Shown here one piece after another: positions 53,201 to 60,393 of a stretch of 64,000 nt of DNA; within the stretch, counting starts at the first letter, position 1; every line of letters begins with the position of its first letter. Position numbers and translations under genes: made by a program. A model generated the notes under the pieces. That model ran no database searches and was not told the origin of the DNA. It saw only the letters and a list, made by a program, of their open reading frames with translations. The DNA is from Sitta carolinensis (Eukaryota > Chordata > Aves > Passeriformes > Sittidae): contig JAVUNC010000005.1 of the NCBI GenBank assembly GCA_032173965.1, positions 43,572,501-43,636,500 of the forward strand, read 5' to 3'.

Positions 53201-53909
53201 AAGCTGCTAGATGTGACAAACTGTAAACATGACTGCTTAGCAAAACAGCTACAGAAGATTTCACAAATAGGTTATTTAAAATATAAATAGGCACTCCTAC
53301 CTAGAGTCAAACTATTAGCCATAAACTGCTAAGCTAAACGACAGCAACTATAGTTAATCAAGACTATGACTAAGTGTGGATCATGAAATTTTTCAGACAT
53401 ATTCCATTACTTTTGGAAAGCTGCCAGGCAGTTCCACACCCTTTTTCTCAGGTAATAAAATAATTTATAAGTCTTTAACAAAATAACGTGGTTGATTTTT
53501 TTACAATAATCAATGATTTGACTGTGGCATATTCCCAGAATGTTATTTCTGGCTGGGTAGCAGAACAATACTTCCTTCTAAACTTAAAACTATTTTATTA
53601 GTCTTCTTAGTAAGAGGACTACAGTTGCAACTCATTGCCAAATGTCTCAGCAGTTCTAAAGTACTTCAGAGACCAAAAATTTATCAACATATTCACCTCT
53701 GACTGGTCAAATATTGAAATTTTGCAGATGAAAAAAAAGAAGTTGCATGTTGAGAGAATTTTTCACAGTCAAACTGTAAGTCAGTTGTAAGCCAGGGCCA
53801 GAGGTCAGAACTTTGCTCCAAAGGCCATAGATATTTTATTTTTCATTACATTATTTTTCCAAAACTACTATGAATTATATTTCACAATACCTGGCTACAA
53901 CAGACATCA

Positions 53910-53946
<37 letters not shown>

Positions 53947-56900
53947 AACTATGTTTTTATATACAGATTTTTGCCATTTTGTTCTGAAGAACAGAAACAT
54001 TAAACCAGAATTTTTCACTCTTGTAAGTGTCTCTGGAAGGACACACAATAGAAAATGATGCTTGACCTCTTATCTGCCTTCTGCAATAAGTTGGTCTTGT
54101 GGCTGCAGAAATGCTAAGAGGTGCCTGCTGACAAGCTCCTACTTAGTCTCAGAGTCCATATTTGGACAGAACAGGGGCCTAAGTCAGAAGCACAGATTTA
54201 AAGGCTCAGGCAAGAGCCCACAGACCTAAGCTTTTCTTTTCACACAGCAGAAGTTACACACTAAGCCTTGCAGTGGAAGAAGTAATCTCAAAAAACCAAG
54301 TTTTACTGCTGGACCAGATGCCTTGCTGCTTATATCACAGTAGCAGGGAGTAGACAGAATCAAAAAGAGTGGAAAAAGTAAAAGAGTGGAGGGTTTTGGC
54401 AAAAGAACAAAATTCAGAACAAAAATGTACAAAAAAAATGCCAACAAATAAGCCAGACAGCTTACTCTCACAGTGCCAGGATGCTGCTGAGGAGGTCCTC
54501 TCACTCATGCAAAGCAAACCATCTCCAAAAATCTCATTACAAAGAAGTATAAAGGGCACCAATCCTACCTTACTACTTTTCCCAGGAACACTAGGTGTTT
54601 TTTAGACACAGGGCAACTCAGAGAGAAGTGATACTTTGCTTCTCTTACATCACTTGTGTTTTATACCCAGTTCACTGTTTCTTTTTTATGCAAGTGTCCT
54701 TAGGAAAAAAATAGTACTTCTTCCATATTCTCAAACCTTGTTTGCTCTCAGGAGGCAATGCATGAACCATCTCACAAACTTGCACACAGAAGAGCTAGTT
54801 TGATTTAAGCTCTTTTGTTTCCTGGAGTTCCTGAAAGCATTTTACTGGAATCTCGCCCTAAAGGAGCACTAACACAGTAACAGAAACACAGAGAACTCAA
54901 GACTACATCTAATGTAATCTTTACATCTTCAAGCAACCCCATTTGCTAAGTCTGTTTGAGACTCACTGCTGTGTGCAAAGCCAGGTGAGTCCCTTATCTC
55001 TGTTATGACCAGCTTGTTTAGTATTTATAGAAGTACCACCAAGTGTCTATAATTTTGCAGAGAGTCTTCAATAGAAGCAGTCAGATGTACTGGTAGTGTG
55101 TGACAGGGTCCACACAGGCTGGCACTCTGGTATCTTGGAAGAGTTGCTCCTCGTAACTTGACTTTGTCAACTTAAAAGAAAAAAATGCTAAAAAAATTCA
55201 GTGGTACTTGTAACCCGCTTGCAGTCACATTCCTACCTCCTCAACCACTTTAGTTTCCACTTCAAAGATGAAGGAAATTAAAAAGCTTTTTCTTACATCA
55301 ACAGTCCTCTTCCTTGGCACCATGTGATGAATGTAGCTGACATTGGTAAAATATACTAAGGATAGTATTATTCATTCCAGATCATTGCTAATGAAATTAG
55401 TCACTAGATTTCAAGTGCAAAACCACCAATAGATGGCTCAGAAGGTGCAATGGAGCATCCCCTGATAAGCCAAATCTTTACTATGGTCAAAAGAGCCCTG
55501 TCTGGGGAGAATCTAAGTTCTAATTCAGAAATTTGTCAGAGGTTGCTTGACTGGCAGTTAGTAAGCCAAAGTGGTCAGTGCACATGAAATCAAAAGGATA
55601 GTTTTAGTAACATTAAAATATTATCCATAAGGAATATATTATTAAATCAACTGATTCAATAACGTGTATGAAAAACAAACAAATCCTCAGGCATACCACT
55701 CTGTGGAAATAAAATCCGGGTGTCTGCAACCTTTCTCAGCTATGGCAGTTTTTATTTAATGAAGAATGCACAAACACACAGCCTCAAAACCAGTGCCCTC
55801 TCTGACAAGAACACTCACCGAGGTTCCTACTGCAGGCCAACTGACAAATTAAGGACAAAGTATTTCCTAAACTCCTAGCCTAGCATCCTCCCTGTTAGAC
55901 AAGGCTGAATACATGTTGATTATTATTGCTAGCCAACAAAAACATTTCTAATAGTTTTTATTTGGCAGCTAGAAACTAGCAGACTGTCATGAATAGAGCT
56001 GCAAGTTATCCATTAAAGGGAAAACAAAACACATCTTACACAAGTGCACATCTACATTGTGGGGGACAGCTTTAAGTTTATGCTAGAAACTTCCTAAGCT
56101 CTCTACTCTTCCCTTTTTCACATTGTTCTTCTGCTTGCCTGCACCCCCCCTACCAACAGACTTTCTTCCAGTACTGCACATATTACCTAAAAAACTTGTA
56201 CACTGAAAAGCAAAGATACCTTTAAAAATAAGTTAAATGCCTGAAAAATATGATAATTTAAAATCACTTAGCTTAAAACTTGCCTAGGATAACTCTCTTT
56301 CTTTTACCAGTATTTCAGATTGAGTTCTGTATTAGAAACCATGCTGAATATAAATTACATGTTGACTGCAACTGACTGAGCCAGCTCTTAAAAACCAAGC
56401 TTGAACAGAATCAGAAGATCAGTTACTAGGAAGAAAGCAAAAGAGGAATCAGCAGAAGATATGAGTTTTTGATTCCCTGAAAAAAAAAATCTCTGTATTA
56501 CACAACTGTATACCACCATCTATTAGAGCCTTTGTTCCCAGTTTCACAGAACATGTTTCTCAAGAGACTGAGACAGACCTATGCATCTGTTTGCAATATA
56601 ACCACTGCTATTGCCCAAGGGAAAAAAAAAAACCAACTTTGTTTGCACTTAATAGAGTGACAAAATGGTACAAACACATAAAATTTCAAACTTGACAGAA
56701 ACACACAAAATAGATCTAGAGAATGAAAAAAAAATCTTCATTAATTTCCCTTTATCAACTTCAACACAGCATGTTTTACTGCACAAACTGATCTGCACAA
56801 ACACGGATGAAATACTTAACCTTTGCTGTGTACAACACATTGCAGGTACTACAATCACAGGTGCTATCAGAAAGCAAACATCTGTCAAGGAGCTGCAGCC

Positions 56901-59900
56901 TCAAAAAAATATGCTGCCATGGTGATGTATGCACCATTACAGCTATCAGCTGTTAACTGGATTACTTCAAGAATGTGCATTTTAATGTACAATTTCTAAA
57001 ATAAATTGTTCCTGCCTCCCCCCACCAGTTAAGGAGTTATTGTAATCAAAAACTTTACTTTTGTTGCTATCTACATATTTATAAGCCAGTACAAGCTGAC
57101 TTATAAATATGATTCTGATTAACATAAATTGATAAATATTCAATTTCCAGTATTCAATACCCACACTCAACTAGGAACTGCATAAATTATTAAGGAAATC
57201 CAGAAGGAACCACCAAAACATTCATCCATTATGTAAAATGTGAAACTTTAAAGTTCAGCTTAATTAGATTAATTTTTATATTTTGAATATGTAGATGAAG
57301 CAGAAAAAAGGCACAGTCACTCCCATAAAGCCTAAACATAAAACTTTAATTGCTTAAACAAATAGAAGAGGAAACTGCTTTTTTTTTTTTTTGAGTACTT
57401 ACAATGTGTAAGAGCTTTAGCACATCCACAAACCTATCAGAAAAGCAAGAGAAAGCAAACAGTTACATTTTAATTACCCAATTAAAATAAACTGAGCAGT
57501 TATTAAGTGTAGCATTGACACTTACACTTTCTCTGAGCTCATGATCTCCTTTGCAATATGGTAAACTTTTGTTTTCTTTCCAGATGCCTTACCCTGCAAA
57601 TAAAGTGACATGTTACACTATGCACCTACTAAAACTGTCATAATTTCCAGCTATTAGGTCCTTAAATAATTATTTGATAGTTAGTTCTAAGAAAAACACT
57701 AGATTGCTTTGAAATCTCTTGGCTTTGACACCTTCTGGTTTTTCAGGATCTGTGAGAAAATCAATTTAGCCTTTATCTGGAAACAACAATATTAGCTAGG
57801 AGCAGTTTTTACAACACTGTCTGCCTTTTCTTTTAATTATTACAGGAAGCACTGACGTCCATAATGAATAAAGTCCTAGCAAACAACAATTACTGGTTTA
57901 GCAAAAGCACTGAAGTAGAGGTAGTATTTCTATCTTATTTGATTCTTTTCTTCTGATTAATACAGCAACAGTAATATTTGCAGTGAACTCAAATGTGTTT
58001 CAGGAACATCTTAAAAGACATATACATTTTCTTTACTGAAAAACAAGAAGACGGGAAAAAAAAGAAGAGAAAAATCACATTGAAGAGAAAAGCCAGTTTC
58101 TGACAATCTACTAACGGAGCTGCTGGAATACAGAGCAACTGCACTCTGAAGATTCAGATATGTGAGCCTTGTCATCTGCCTGAAACACTGTGGAGATGAT
58201 TTCGGGTTTCACATGCACATCTGGCTTTCAAAAAACCAATGACACTGTCCAACACCCCAGGGAATAGGTAAAACAAAGCAAACAGGGCAGGCATCAGGAT
58301 GCAAATGTTACACAGTGTTAACTTCCATGTATGATTTCTCTCAGAGGGAACACCTTTCTCCAAACCAGCTCTCATGGTTTGCCATATGCTTCTCTGTGGC
58401 CAGCTGTCACCACATCTATTGCACATTCAGGCTTTCATTTTAATGGGCTGCAAAGAAAGAGAGGACGAGGCACCCTAAAACATCACAGGATATACAACTC
58501 AAGTGAGATGGAAGTCCTGGGAAGACTGTATTGAGTATGGTAGTATAATATGGGCACTGAACAGCTTATCTAGAAAATCAGGTATCAGTGGTATTTTAAC
58601 TACAAAACTTTGGTTCATAAACACTAATGTTGCAAGATTTCGCTGAAGATTTGGTTCTTCTGGAAACCTTATAAATTACTCTCAAGTGCTGGAAAATAAA
58701 CCATGGAACAAACAGTACTCATGGGTTGGTTTTAACAATACTGTTGTATTCAAAATAAAAAAAAATCTAAATTTAATTTTTTCACAGGAATTCAAATGAC
58801 ACCATGCTTGATTAAATAATTTAGAATATTATAGAAATAATAACACCACATATCTGCAAAATACATTTTTTAATTTATATACTATCTGAACACAGATCTG
58901 GGATTTTACTTAAATTTTTTTCCAAAGAACACTAAGATCTATCCAGTGTGGGTCAATCGCATTCAGGCGAGATTTTAACACCTATTCCCAGGCCTCTGTG
59001 CCTATTTAGAAAGCACAGCCGACACTCCCTGCAAGACTGTATTCACAAGTCAGTCAATTATGCAGAGCAAGGTATCTGCCATCACCGTTGATGTGTCAGT
59101 TGCAAATGAGATGAAAATTAGTATTTAGTTTTGAGAACAAGATGCTACCGCTAAACAATTACAAAATTAAATATCACAGTCTGTTTTCAACCCCATTTGA
59201 CAGACTTTTCACATACCAGCTGGTATTGAAAGGGCCACTTTGCATTTGCTCTGACAAAGATACTCTGGCTCTCTAATGGAAGAACCAAAGGGATACAAAT
59301 GAGGCTGTCCAGCACGACACTGGAAAGAAGCCCTGTAAGTCCCCTAAGAGATAAAAAGCATCAAAACAGACAGATGCTCGCAGTAAGGAAAAACAAAACA
59401 AGCCCATCTGATGACCAATGCAGAAACTGCTTCATTCTCCTCTGCAGCTGCTCTCGCTGTGAGGAAGTTGGTTGTTAACTCCCAGCTGCCAGCTGCACGT
59501 GCCGCAGGCAGCTGAAACAAGCCACAGCAGATGCCTCACAGCAAGCGCTGAATTACTCCATAAAACCTGCCTGAGAAACCTCCTAATGGGGATACTTTCC
59601 TGTAAAGCTCCGTTGTGAAAGGTTGAGGGCATTTCTAGAGGCACGCAAGGTAAGTTCGCTTCTATACAGGCAAAGTCTCGTTTAGTTTCACAGGAACAAC
59701 CTTTTCCCTTGACTCTTTCCCTTTCCCAATTTAGTCCTCTCATTTGGTTTAACAGCATTCAAGCCCAACATACCAAGCCTTCTCTTCCAGCACTAAAATG
59801 TTTCATTGGGTTTTTCTGTTTATCTTGTTGGGGCTTTGTTTTTGTTTTGGTCTTTAATTATTTTTAAAGAAAGGAAGCAGATATAACTACTATCAAAGGA

Positions 59901-60393
59901 AACAGCTGCTGGGACTAGGGCTGAGGAGAGGCACTTGTCTACAGGCAGGCTGCTTTCAGGGCTTCCAGGTCTGAGAAGTAAGAACATGGGTACCCCCAAA
60001 GTGAGGGACAGGACCTTCATAACTTCATTTCATTCAGAATAGGTAACACTGTCTTCCTGCTCCTCATTTGAAGATGAAGTAAGATTAAAATGAGGAAAAT
60101 CACTCCAAGCTGGCACCCACAGAAGGTAACAGGTTAGACCTCAACCTCAACAGGAAGCAGGTGGTTTACGTTTGAAAATATCCCAACAGGTTACAATTTA
60201 TGACATACTGCAAGTAAGGAATAGCTTCAGAAGGTAAAAAGATACCTGTTTATCTTCTTGAGGATCAGTCTCCCCTTTGCTGGAATCAGAATTTGTGTCA
60301 TCATCTTCATCAGAACTGTTCATGATATCTTCTTCATCTGACTGAAGATCTCCCATTACCACGTTGGGATGATCATGGTGTTCTTCTAAGGAC
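20237..60393 (-). CDS. FGD6: FGD6, 19 exons encoding the C-terminal 617 residues (5' exons outside window)
   Basis: FGD6 is a guanine-nucleotide exchange factor for Rho-family GTPases (Cdc42 group) that acts at endosomal and plasma membranes. The joined exons (60246-60393, 57526-57593, 57403-57433, 48767-48918, 47954-48110, 47213-47300, 41900-41950, 38877-38935, 38675-38746, 38108-38176, 36488-36571, 35261-35340, 30528-30630, 29889-30035, 28954-29056, 26882-27009, 25186-25314, 22781-22929, 20237-20273) total 1855 bases with unbroken phase and GT-AG borders. Counting from the first full codon: acidic linker 1-49, DH about 57-251, PH1 about 275-370, FYVE about 405-465 (Cys 415, 418, 431, 434, 439, 442, 460, 463), linker to 513, PH2 about 523-615. 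The paralogue FGD4 was excluded because the DH, FYVE and PH2 wording matches FGD6. The human protein is about 1430 residues, so roughly the first 810 are missing here. Confidence 0.96.
20274..22780 (-). other. FGD6: FGD6 intron R-S
   Basis: 2.5 kb of AT-rich intron. Chance open frames up to 116 codons on either strand; no repeat recognised. Confidence 0.8.
22781..22929 (-). CDS. FGD6: FGD6 exon R: PH2, C-terminal half
   Basis: 149 bases, acceptor ATTACATAG, donor CAAAA|GTAAGA. Encodes [20 protein letters not shown], then [20 protein letters not shown] and KADDPHSAQ. It contains beta strands 4-7 of the second PH domain and ends inside a Lys codon. Confidence 0.96.
22930..25185 (-). other. FGD6: FGD6 intron Q-R
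   Basis: 2.3 kb intron. Contains an AT-rich alternating ATAT/ACAT stretch at 24605-24650; otherwise nothing recognised. Confidence 0.8.
24605..24650. repeat. AT-rich alternating microsatellite
   Basis: Imperfect alternating purine-pyrimidine run made of ATAT and TACAT units; a likely polymorphic site. Confidence 0.7.
25186..25314 (-). CDS. FGD6: FGD6 exon Q: PH2, N-terminal half
   Basis: 129 bases, acceptor GTTTCAG position 25315, donor GAG|GTAAGA. Encodes [20 protein letters not shown] then [20 protein letters not shown] and ASE. '[16 protein letters not shown]' is the beta1-beta2 loop of a PH domain, with many Lys/Arg. Phase 0 at both ends. Confidence 0.97.
25315..26881 (-). other. FGD6: FGD6 intron P-Q
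   Basis: 1.6 kb intron, more than half occupied by a minus-strand CR1 (25608-26515). The remainder shows nothing recognisable. Confidence 0.8.
25608..26515 (-). mobile_element. CR1 LINE fragment
   Basis: On the plus strand it begins with the CR1 3' terminus in reverse ('aatcatggaatcacagagtgg', 'tggaagggacctt..agatcat'), continues through 'cattccagttcctcaccacc', 'ttctcttctccagactgaac' and 'cctcctctggactcattccag', then reads back into the reverse-transcriptase 3' end ('ggacccagc'-type sequence and 'catcagcaaacctgctga' near 26479). It is inserted in the same transcriptional orientation as FGD6. Open frames of 64-107 codons are repeat-derived. Confidence 0.92.
26882..27009 (-). CDS. FGD6: FGD6 exon P: FYVE-PH2 linker
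   Basis: 128 bases, acceptor GCATTTTAG, donor GAA|GTAAGT. Encodes [20 protein letters not shown] then [20 protein letters not shown] and KE. It is Ser/Pro rich with a basic RKQKK patch; probably a flexible linker. The plus-strand open frame at 26862-27053 is its antisense shadow. Confidence 0.94.
27010..28953 (-). other. FGD6: FGD6 intron O-P
   Basis: 1.9 kb intron. It holds a short MIR-like relic near 28190-28275. The region 27.44-28.0 kb is somewhat richer in GC with several overlapping chance frames of 60-91 codons; no domain or splice pattern supports a gene. Confidence 0.75.
28190..28275 (-). mobile_element. MIR-like (tRNA-derived SINE) relic
   Basis: The minus strand reads 'ctagatagcctaatggtaa' then 'acatttgc', resembling a tRNA-type A box, and about 35 bases later 'ggtccagggtcaatgtc', a decayed B-box-like part. 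This is the layout of the head of ancient amniote SINEs. Too decayed to name a subfamily. Confidence 0.4.
28954..29056 (-). CDS. FGD6: FGD6 exon O: second half of FYVE zinc finger
   Basis: 103 bases, acceptor CTGTTTCCAG, donor CAAG|GTAAAG. Encodes [20 protein letters not shown] then [18 protein letters not shown] and CDHC supply the last four zinc ligands, so the finger is complete across exons N and O. An open frame covers the exon and reads into its introns. Confidence 0.97.
29057..29888 (-). other. FGD6: FGD6 intron N-O
   Basis: 0.8 kb AT-rich intron splitting the FYVE finger; nothing else seen. Confidence 0.8.
29889..30035 (-). CDS. FGD6: FGD6 exon N: first half of FYVE zinc finger
   Basis: 147 bases, acceptor GTTCTCTCAG, donor AAG|GTTGGG (T at +3, atypical). 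The sequence carries the FYVE signatures in order: WIPD (WxxD motif), CMIC (first zinc pair) and RRHHCRACG (the basic R(R/K)HHCR motif that binds PtdIns3P, with the second zinc pair). The FYVE fold targets proteins to early endosomes; in FGD family members it sits between two PH domains. Confidence 0.97.
30036..30527 (-). other. FGD6: FGD6 intron M-N
   Basis: 0.5 kb AT-rich intron; nothing else seen. Confidence 0.8.
30528..30630 (-). CDS. FGD6: FGD6 exon M: PH1 C-terminal helix
   Basis: 103 bases, acceptor CCTCCAACAG, donor GAG|GTATAT (weak). Encodes [20 protein letters not shown] then [14 protein letters not shown]. The 'RDEWLEAI' segment has the invariant Trp of the PH C-terminal helix. 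Confidence 0.96.
32074..32109. repeat. A-rich tract with CAAA units
   Basis: A run of 15 A's followed by ACAAACAAAC units and a second A run; could be the tail of an unrecognised retroposed piece or a simple repeat. Confidence 0.65.
34867..34990. repeat. Degenerate minisatellite
   Basis: Two copies of an 'agagcatatcat/gtaa' unit are followed by four to five imperfect copies of a 'gaatactgaatagca' to 'gaatactgaaaagcaaagcct' unit. Confidence 0.7.
35261..35340 (-). CDS. FGD6: FGD6 exon L: PH1
   Basis: 80 bases, acceptor TTAACTGAAG, donor GCGAG|GTGAGT. Encodes [20 protein letters not shown] then SFILSA; the last two bases begin a Ser codon completed by exon M. Confidence 0.95.
35341..36487 (-). 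other. FGD6: FGD6 intron K-L
   Basis: 1.1 kb intron. A 93-codon plus-strand frame at 35412-35693 and a 76-codon minus frame show no family features; I treat both as chance. Confidence 0.75.
36488..36571 (-). CDS. FGD6: FGD6 exon K: PH1 core
   Basis: 84 bases, acceptor AATTACAG type (read CAG|TTC), donor AAG|GTGAGT. Encodes [20 protein letters not shown] then MLSLAGMK. '[10 protein letters not shown]' is a typical PH beta3-beta4 strand. Phase 0 at both ends. Confidence 0.96.
37585..37662. mobile_element. MIR/L2-like relic
   Basis: The segment 'cagtagcagagacaggtag' then 'agaacccagtacttttgccc' and 'agtgccctgctca' resembles the reverse complement of the central to 5' part of MIR-type elements. 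Heavily diverged. Confidence 0.4.
37676..37759. repeat. Polypurine (GGA/GA-rich) tract
   Basis: About 84 bases, almost all purine on the plus strand, with four or so pyrimidine interruptions. Such tracts can form triplex DNA and, in the FGD6 transcript, would be a C/U-rich segment. Confidence 0.8.
38108..38176 (-). CDS. FGD6: FGD6 exon J: PH1, first strands
   Basis: 69 bases, acceptor TTTACTAG, donor CTG|GTAAGA. Encodes [20 protein letters not shown] then FFL; this is the beta1-beta3 start of a PH domain, with basic residues in the loop that usually faces phosphoinositides. Confidence 0.96.
38177..38674 (-). other. FGD6: FGD6 intron I-J
   Basis: 0.5 kb intron with a short ATT-rich run at about 38246-38285; nothing else seen. 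Confidence 0.8.
38675..38746 (-). CDS. FGD6: FGD6 exon I: DH-PH junction
   Basis: 72 bases, acceptor CCCTCATAG, donor AGG|GTAAGT. It encodes [20 protein letters not shown] then QPGR, the link from the DH helix into the first PH domain. Confidence 0.96.
38877..38935 (-). CDS. FGD6: FGD6 exon H: end of DH domain
   Basis: 59 bases, acceptor CATCTTTCAG, donor GGA|GTAAGT. It encodes [19 protein letters not shown], the last long DH helix. The intron to exon I is only 130 bases. Confidence 0.95.
38936..41899 (-). other. FGD6: FGD6 intron G-H
   Basis: 3.0 kb AT-rich intron; chance frames up to 95 codons, no repeat recognised. Confidence 0.75.
41900..41950 (-). CDS. FGD6: FGD6 exon G: DH domain
   Basis: 51 bases, acceptor TTTATACAG, donor CAAG|GTAAAG. 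It encodes [16 protein letters not shown] flanked by two split Asp codons. Corresponds to the DH segment after conserved region 3. Length is a multiple of 3 and both borders have the same phase, so skipping would keep the frame. Confidence 0.95.
41951..47212 (-). other. FGD6: FGD6 intron F-G
   Basis: 5.3 kb intron. It contains an ancient MIR/L2-like relic at about 46715-46850. Other frames (60-110 codons) look random. Confidence 0.75.
46715..46850. mobile_element. MIR/L2-like relic
   Basis: The order 'ctttacagacaaaaagcccc', 'gatgacttgctcaaggccac', 'ccaaagccagtgggtacaga', 'gcccagatttcctagctcc' follows the reverse complement of a MIR-type element ('tttacagatgagg..gaggc', 'gacttgcccaaggtcac', 'cagtggcagagc', 'acccagatctcctgactcc'). 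Confidence 0.55.
47213..47300 (-). CDS. FGD6: FGD6 exon F: DH conserved region 3
   Basis: 88 bases, acceptor TTTCTTTCAG, donor ACAG|GTACAG. It encodes [20 protein letters not shown] then IPQYRLLLT. The '[15 protein letters not shown]' helix is the hallmark of RhoGEF DH domains and forms much of the GTPase-binding face. Confidence 0.97.
47301..47953 (-). other. FGD6: FGD6 intron E-F
   Basis: 0.65 kb intron; nothing recognised. Confidence 0.8.
47954..48110 (-). CDS. FGD6: FGD6 exon E: DH domain
   Basis: 157 bases, acceptor TTGTTTCTAG, donor GAG|GTATTG. It completes the Trp codon, then encodes [30 protein letters not shown] and onward to [10 protein letters not shown]. The '[13 protein letters not shown]' part is DH conserved region 2. 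Confidence 0.96.
48111..48766 (-). other. FGD6: FGD6 intron D-E
   Basis: 0.66 kb intron; nothing recognised. Confidence 0.8.
48767..48918 (-). CDS. FGD6: FGD6 exon D: DH domain
   Basis: 152 bases. The acceptor TTGGGCAG ends at 48919 and the donor is CACTG|GTGACT, which lacks the usual G at +5. It encodes [20 protein letters not shown] and continues through [21 protein letters not shown], ending in a split Trp codon. This is the helical region between DH conserved regions 1 and 2. Confidence 0.96.
49195..49300. mobile_element. MIR/L2-like relic
   Basis: 'attactaatgaggaaactga' followed by 'ggcgagctaaacaagg' and later 'ggcctagactgtcttcttgc' resembles the conserved part of MIR-type elements in reverse orientation. 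Very diverged. Confidence 0.4.
51905..51940. repeat. (CAAA)n microsatellite
   Basis: About six tandem CAAA units within an A-rich stretch. Confidence 0.85.
53735..53830. mobile_element. MIR/L2-like relic
   Basis: 'ttgcagatgaaaaaaaagaa', 'cacagtcaaactgtaagtca', 'gccagggccagaggtcagaa' follow the order of a MIR-type element in reverse orientation. Confidence 0.5.
53913..53945. repeat. (TC)n microsatellite
   Basis: Uninterrupted run of about 16 TC units; a likely polymorphic marker. On the FGD6 transcript it is a GA run. Confidence 0.92.
57403..57433 (-). CDS. FGD6: FGD6 exon C: 31-nt microexon in DH
   Basis: This 31-base exon (acceptor TTTTCTGATAG, donor ATT|GTAAGTA) completes a split Val codon and encodes [10 protein letters not shown], the rest of DH conserved region 1. 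It is only 92 bases from exon B. Skipping it would shift the frame (31 is not a multiple of 3) and destroy the DH domain. A run of T's on the plus strand lies directly beside its donor. Confidence 0.93.
57526..57593 (-). CDS. FGD6: FGD6 exon B: start of DH domain
   Basis: 68 bases, acceptor TTTGCAG, donor GT|GTAAGTG. It encodes [20 protein letters not shown] then EK. The '[10 protein letters not shown]' segment is the beginning of helix 1 (conserved region 1) of the DH fold. The first residues differ from the human exon as I recall it, marking a variable linker. Confidence 0.93.
57594..60245 (-). other. FGD6: FGD6 intron A-B
   Basis: 2.7 kb intron. A modestly GC-richer segment at about 59.4-59.7 kb has a 108-codon minus-strand frame but no recognisable protein or promoter signature. 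Confidence 0.75.
60246..60393 (-). CDS. FGD6: FGD6 exon A: acidic linker before DH
   Basis: Acceptor TTTTAATATTAG at 60394, donor CAG|GTATCT at 60245. The exon enters with one base of a split codon and ends on a complete codon; it encodes 49 residues beginning [20 protein letters not shown]. The stretch is rich in Asp, Glu and Ser (for example [17 protein letters not shown]) and is probably disordered. It matches the human segment that follows the very large second exon, so the upstream exon must lie beyond 64 kb. Confidence 0.94.

Larger units (their letters stand above)
48919..57402 (-). other. FGD6: FGD6 intron C-D (8.5 kb, longest complete FGD6 intron in the window)
   Basis: Contains two MIR/L2-like relics (49195-49300, 53735-53830), a CAAA repeat (51905-51940), a CA-type run near 53138 and a TC microsatellite (53913-53945). 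No CR1 and no coding exon recognised; open frames up to 95 codons lack any family feature. Confidence 0.75.

Noticed and set aside
20237..60393. Assignment of the RhoGEF gene to FGD4 (frabin) instead of FGD6
   Set aside because: FGD4 differs strongly in the DH, FYVE and PH2 segments as I recall them, and the downstream gene would then be DNM1L. The sequence matches FGD6 residue for residue in most exons and the next gene is NR2C1.
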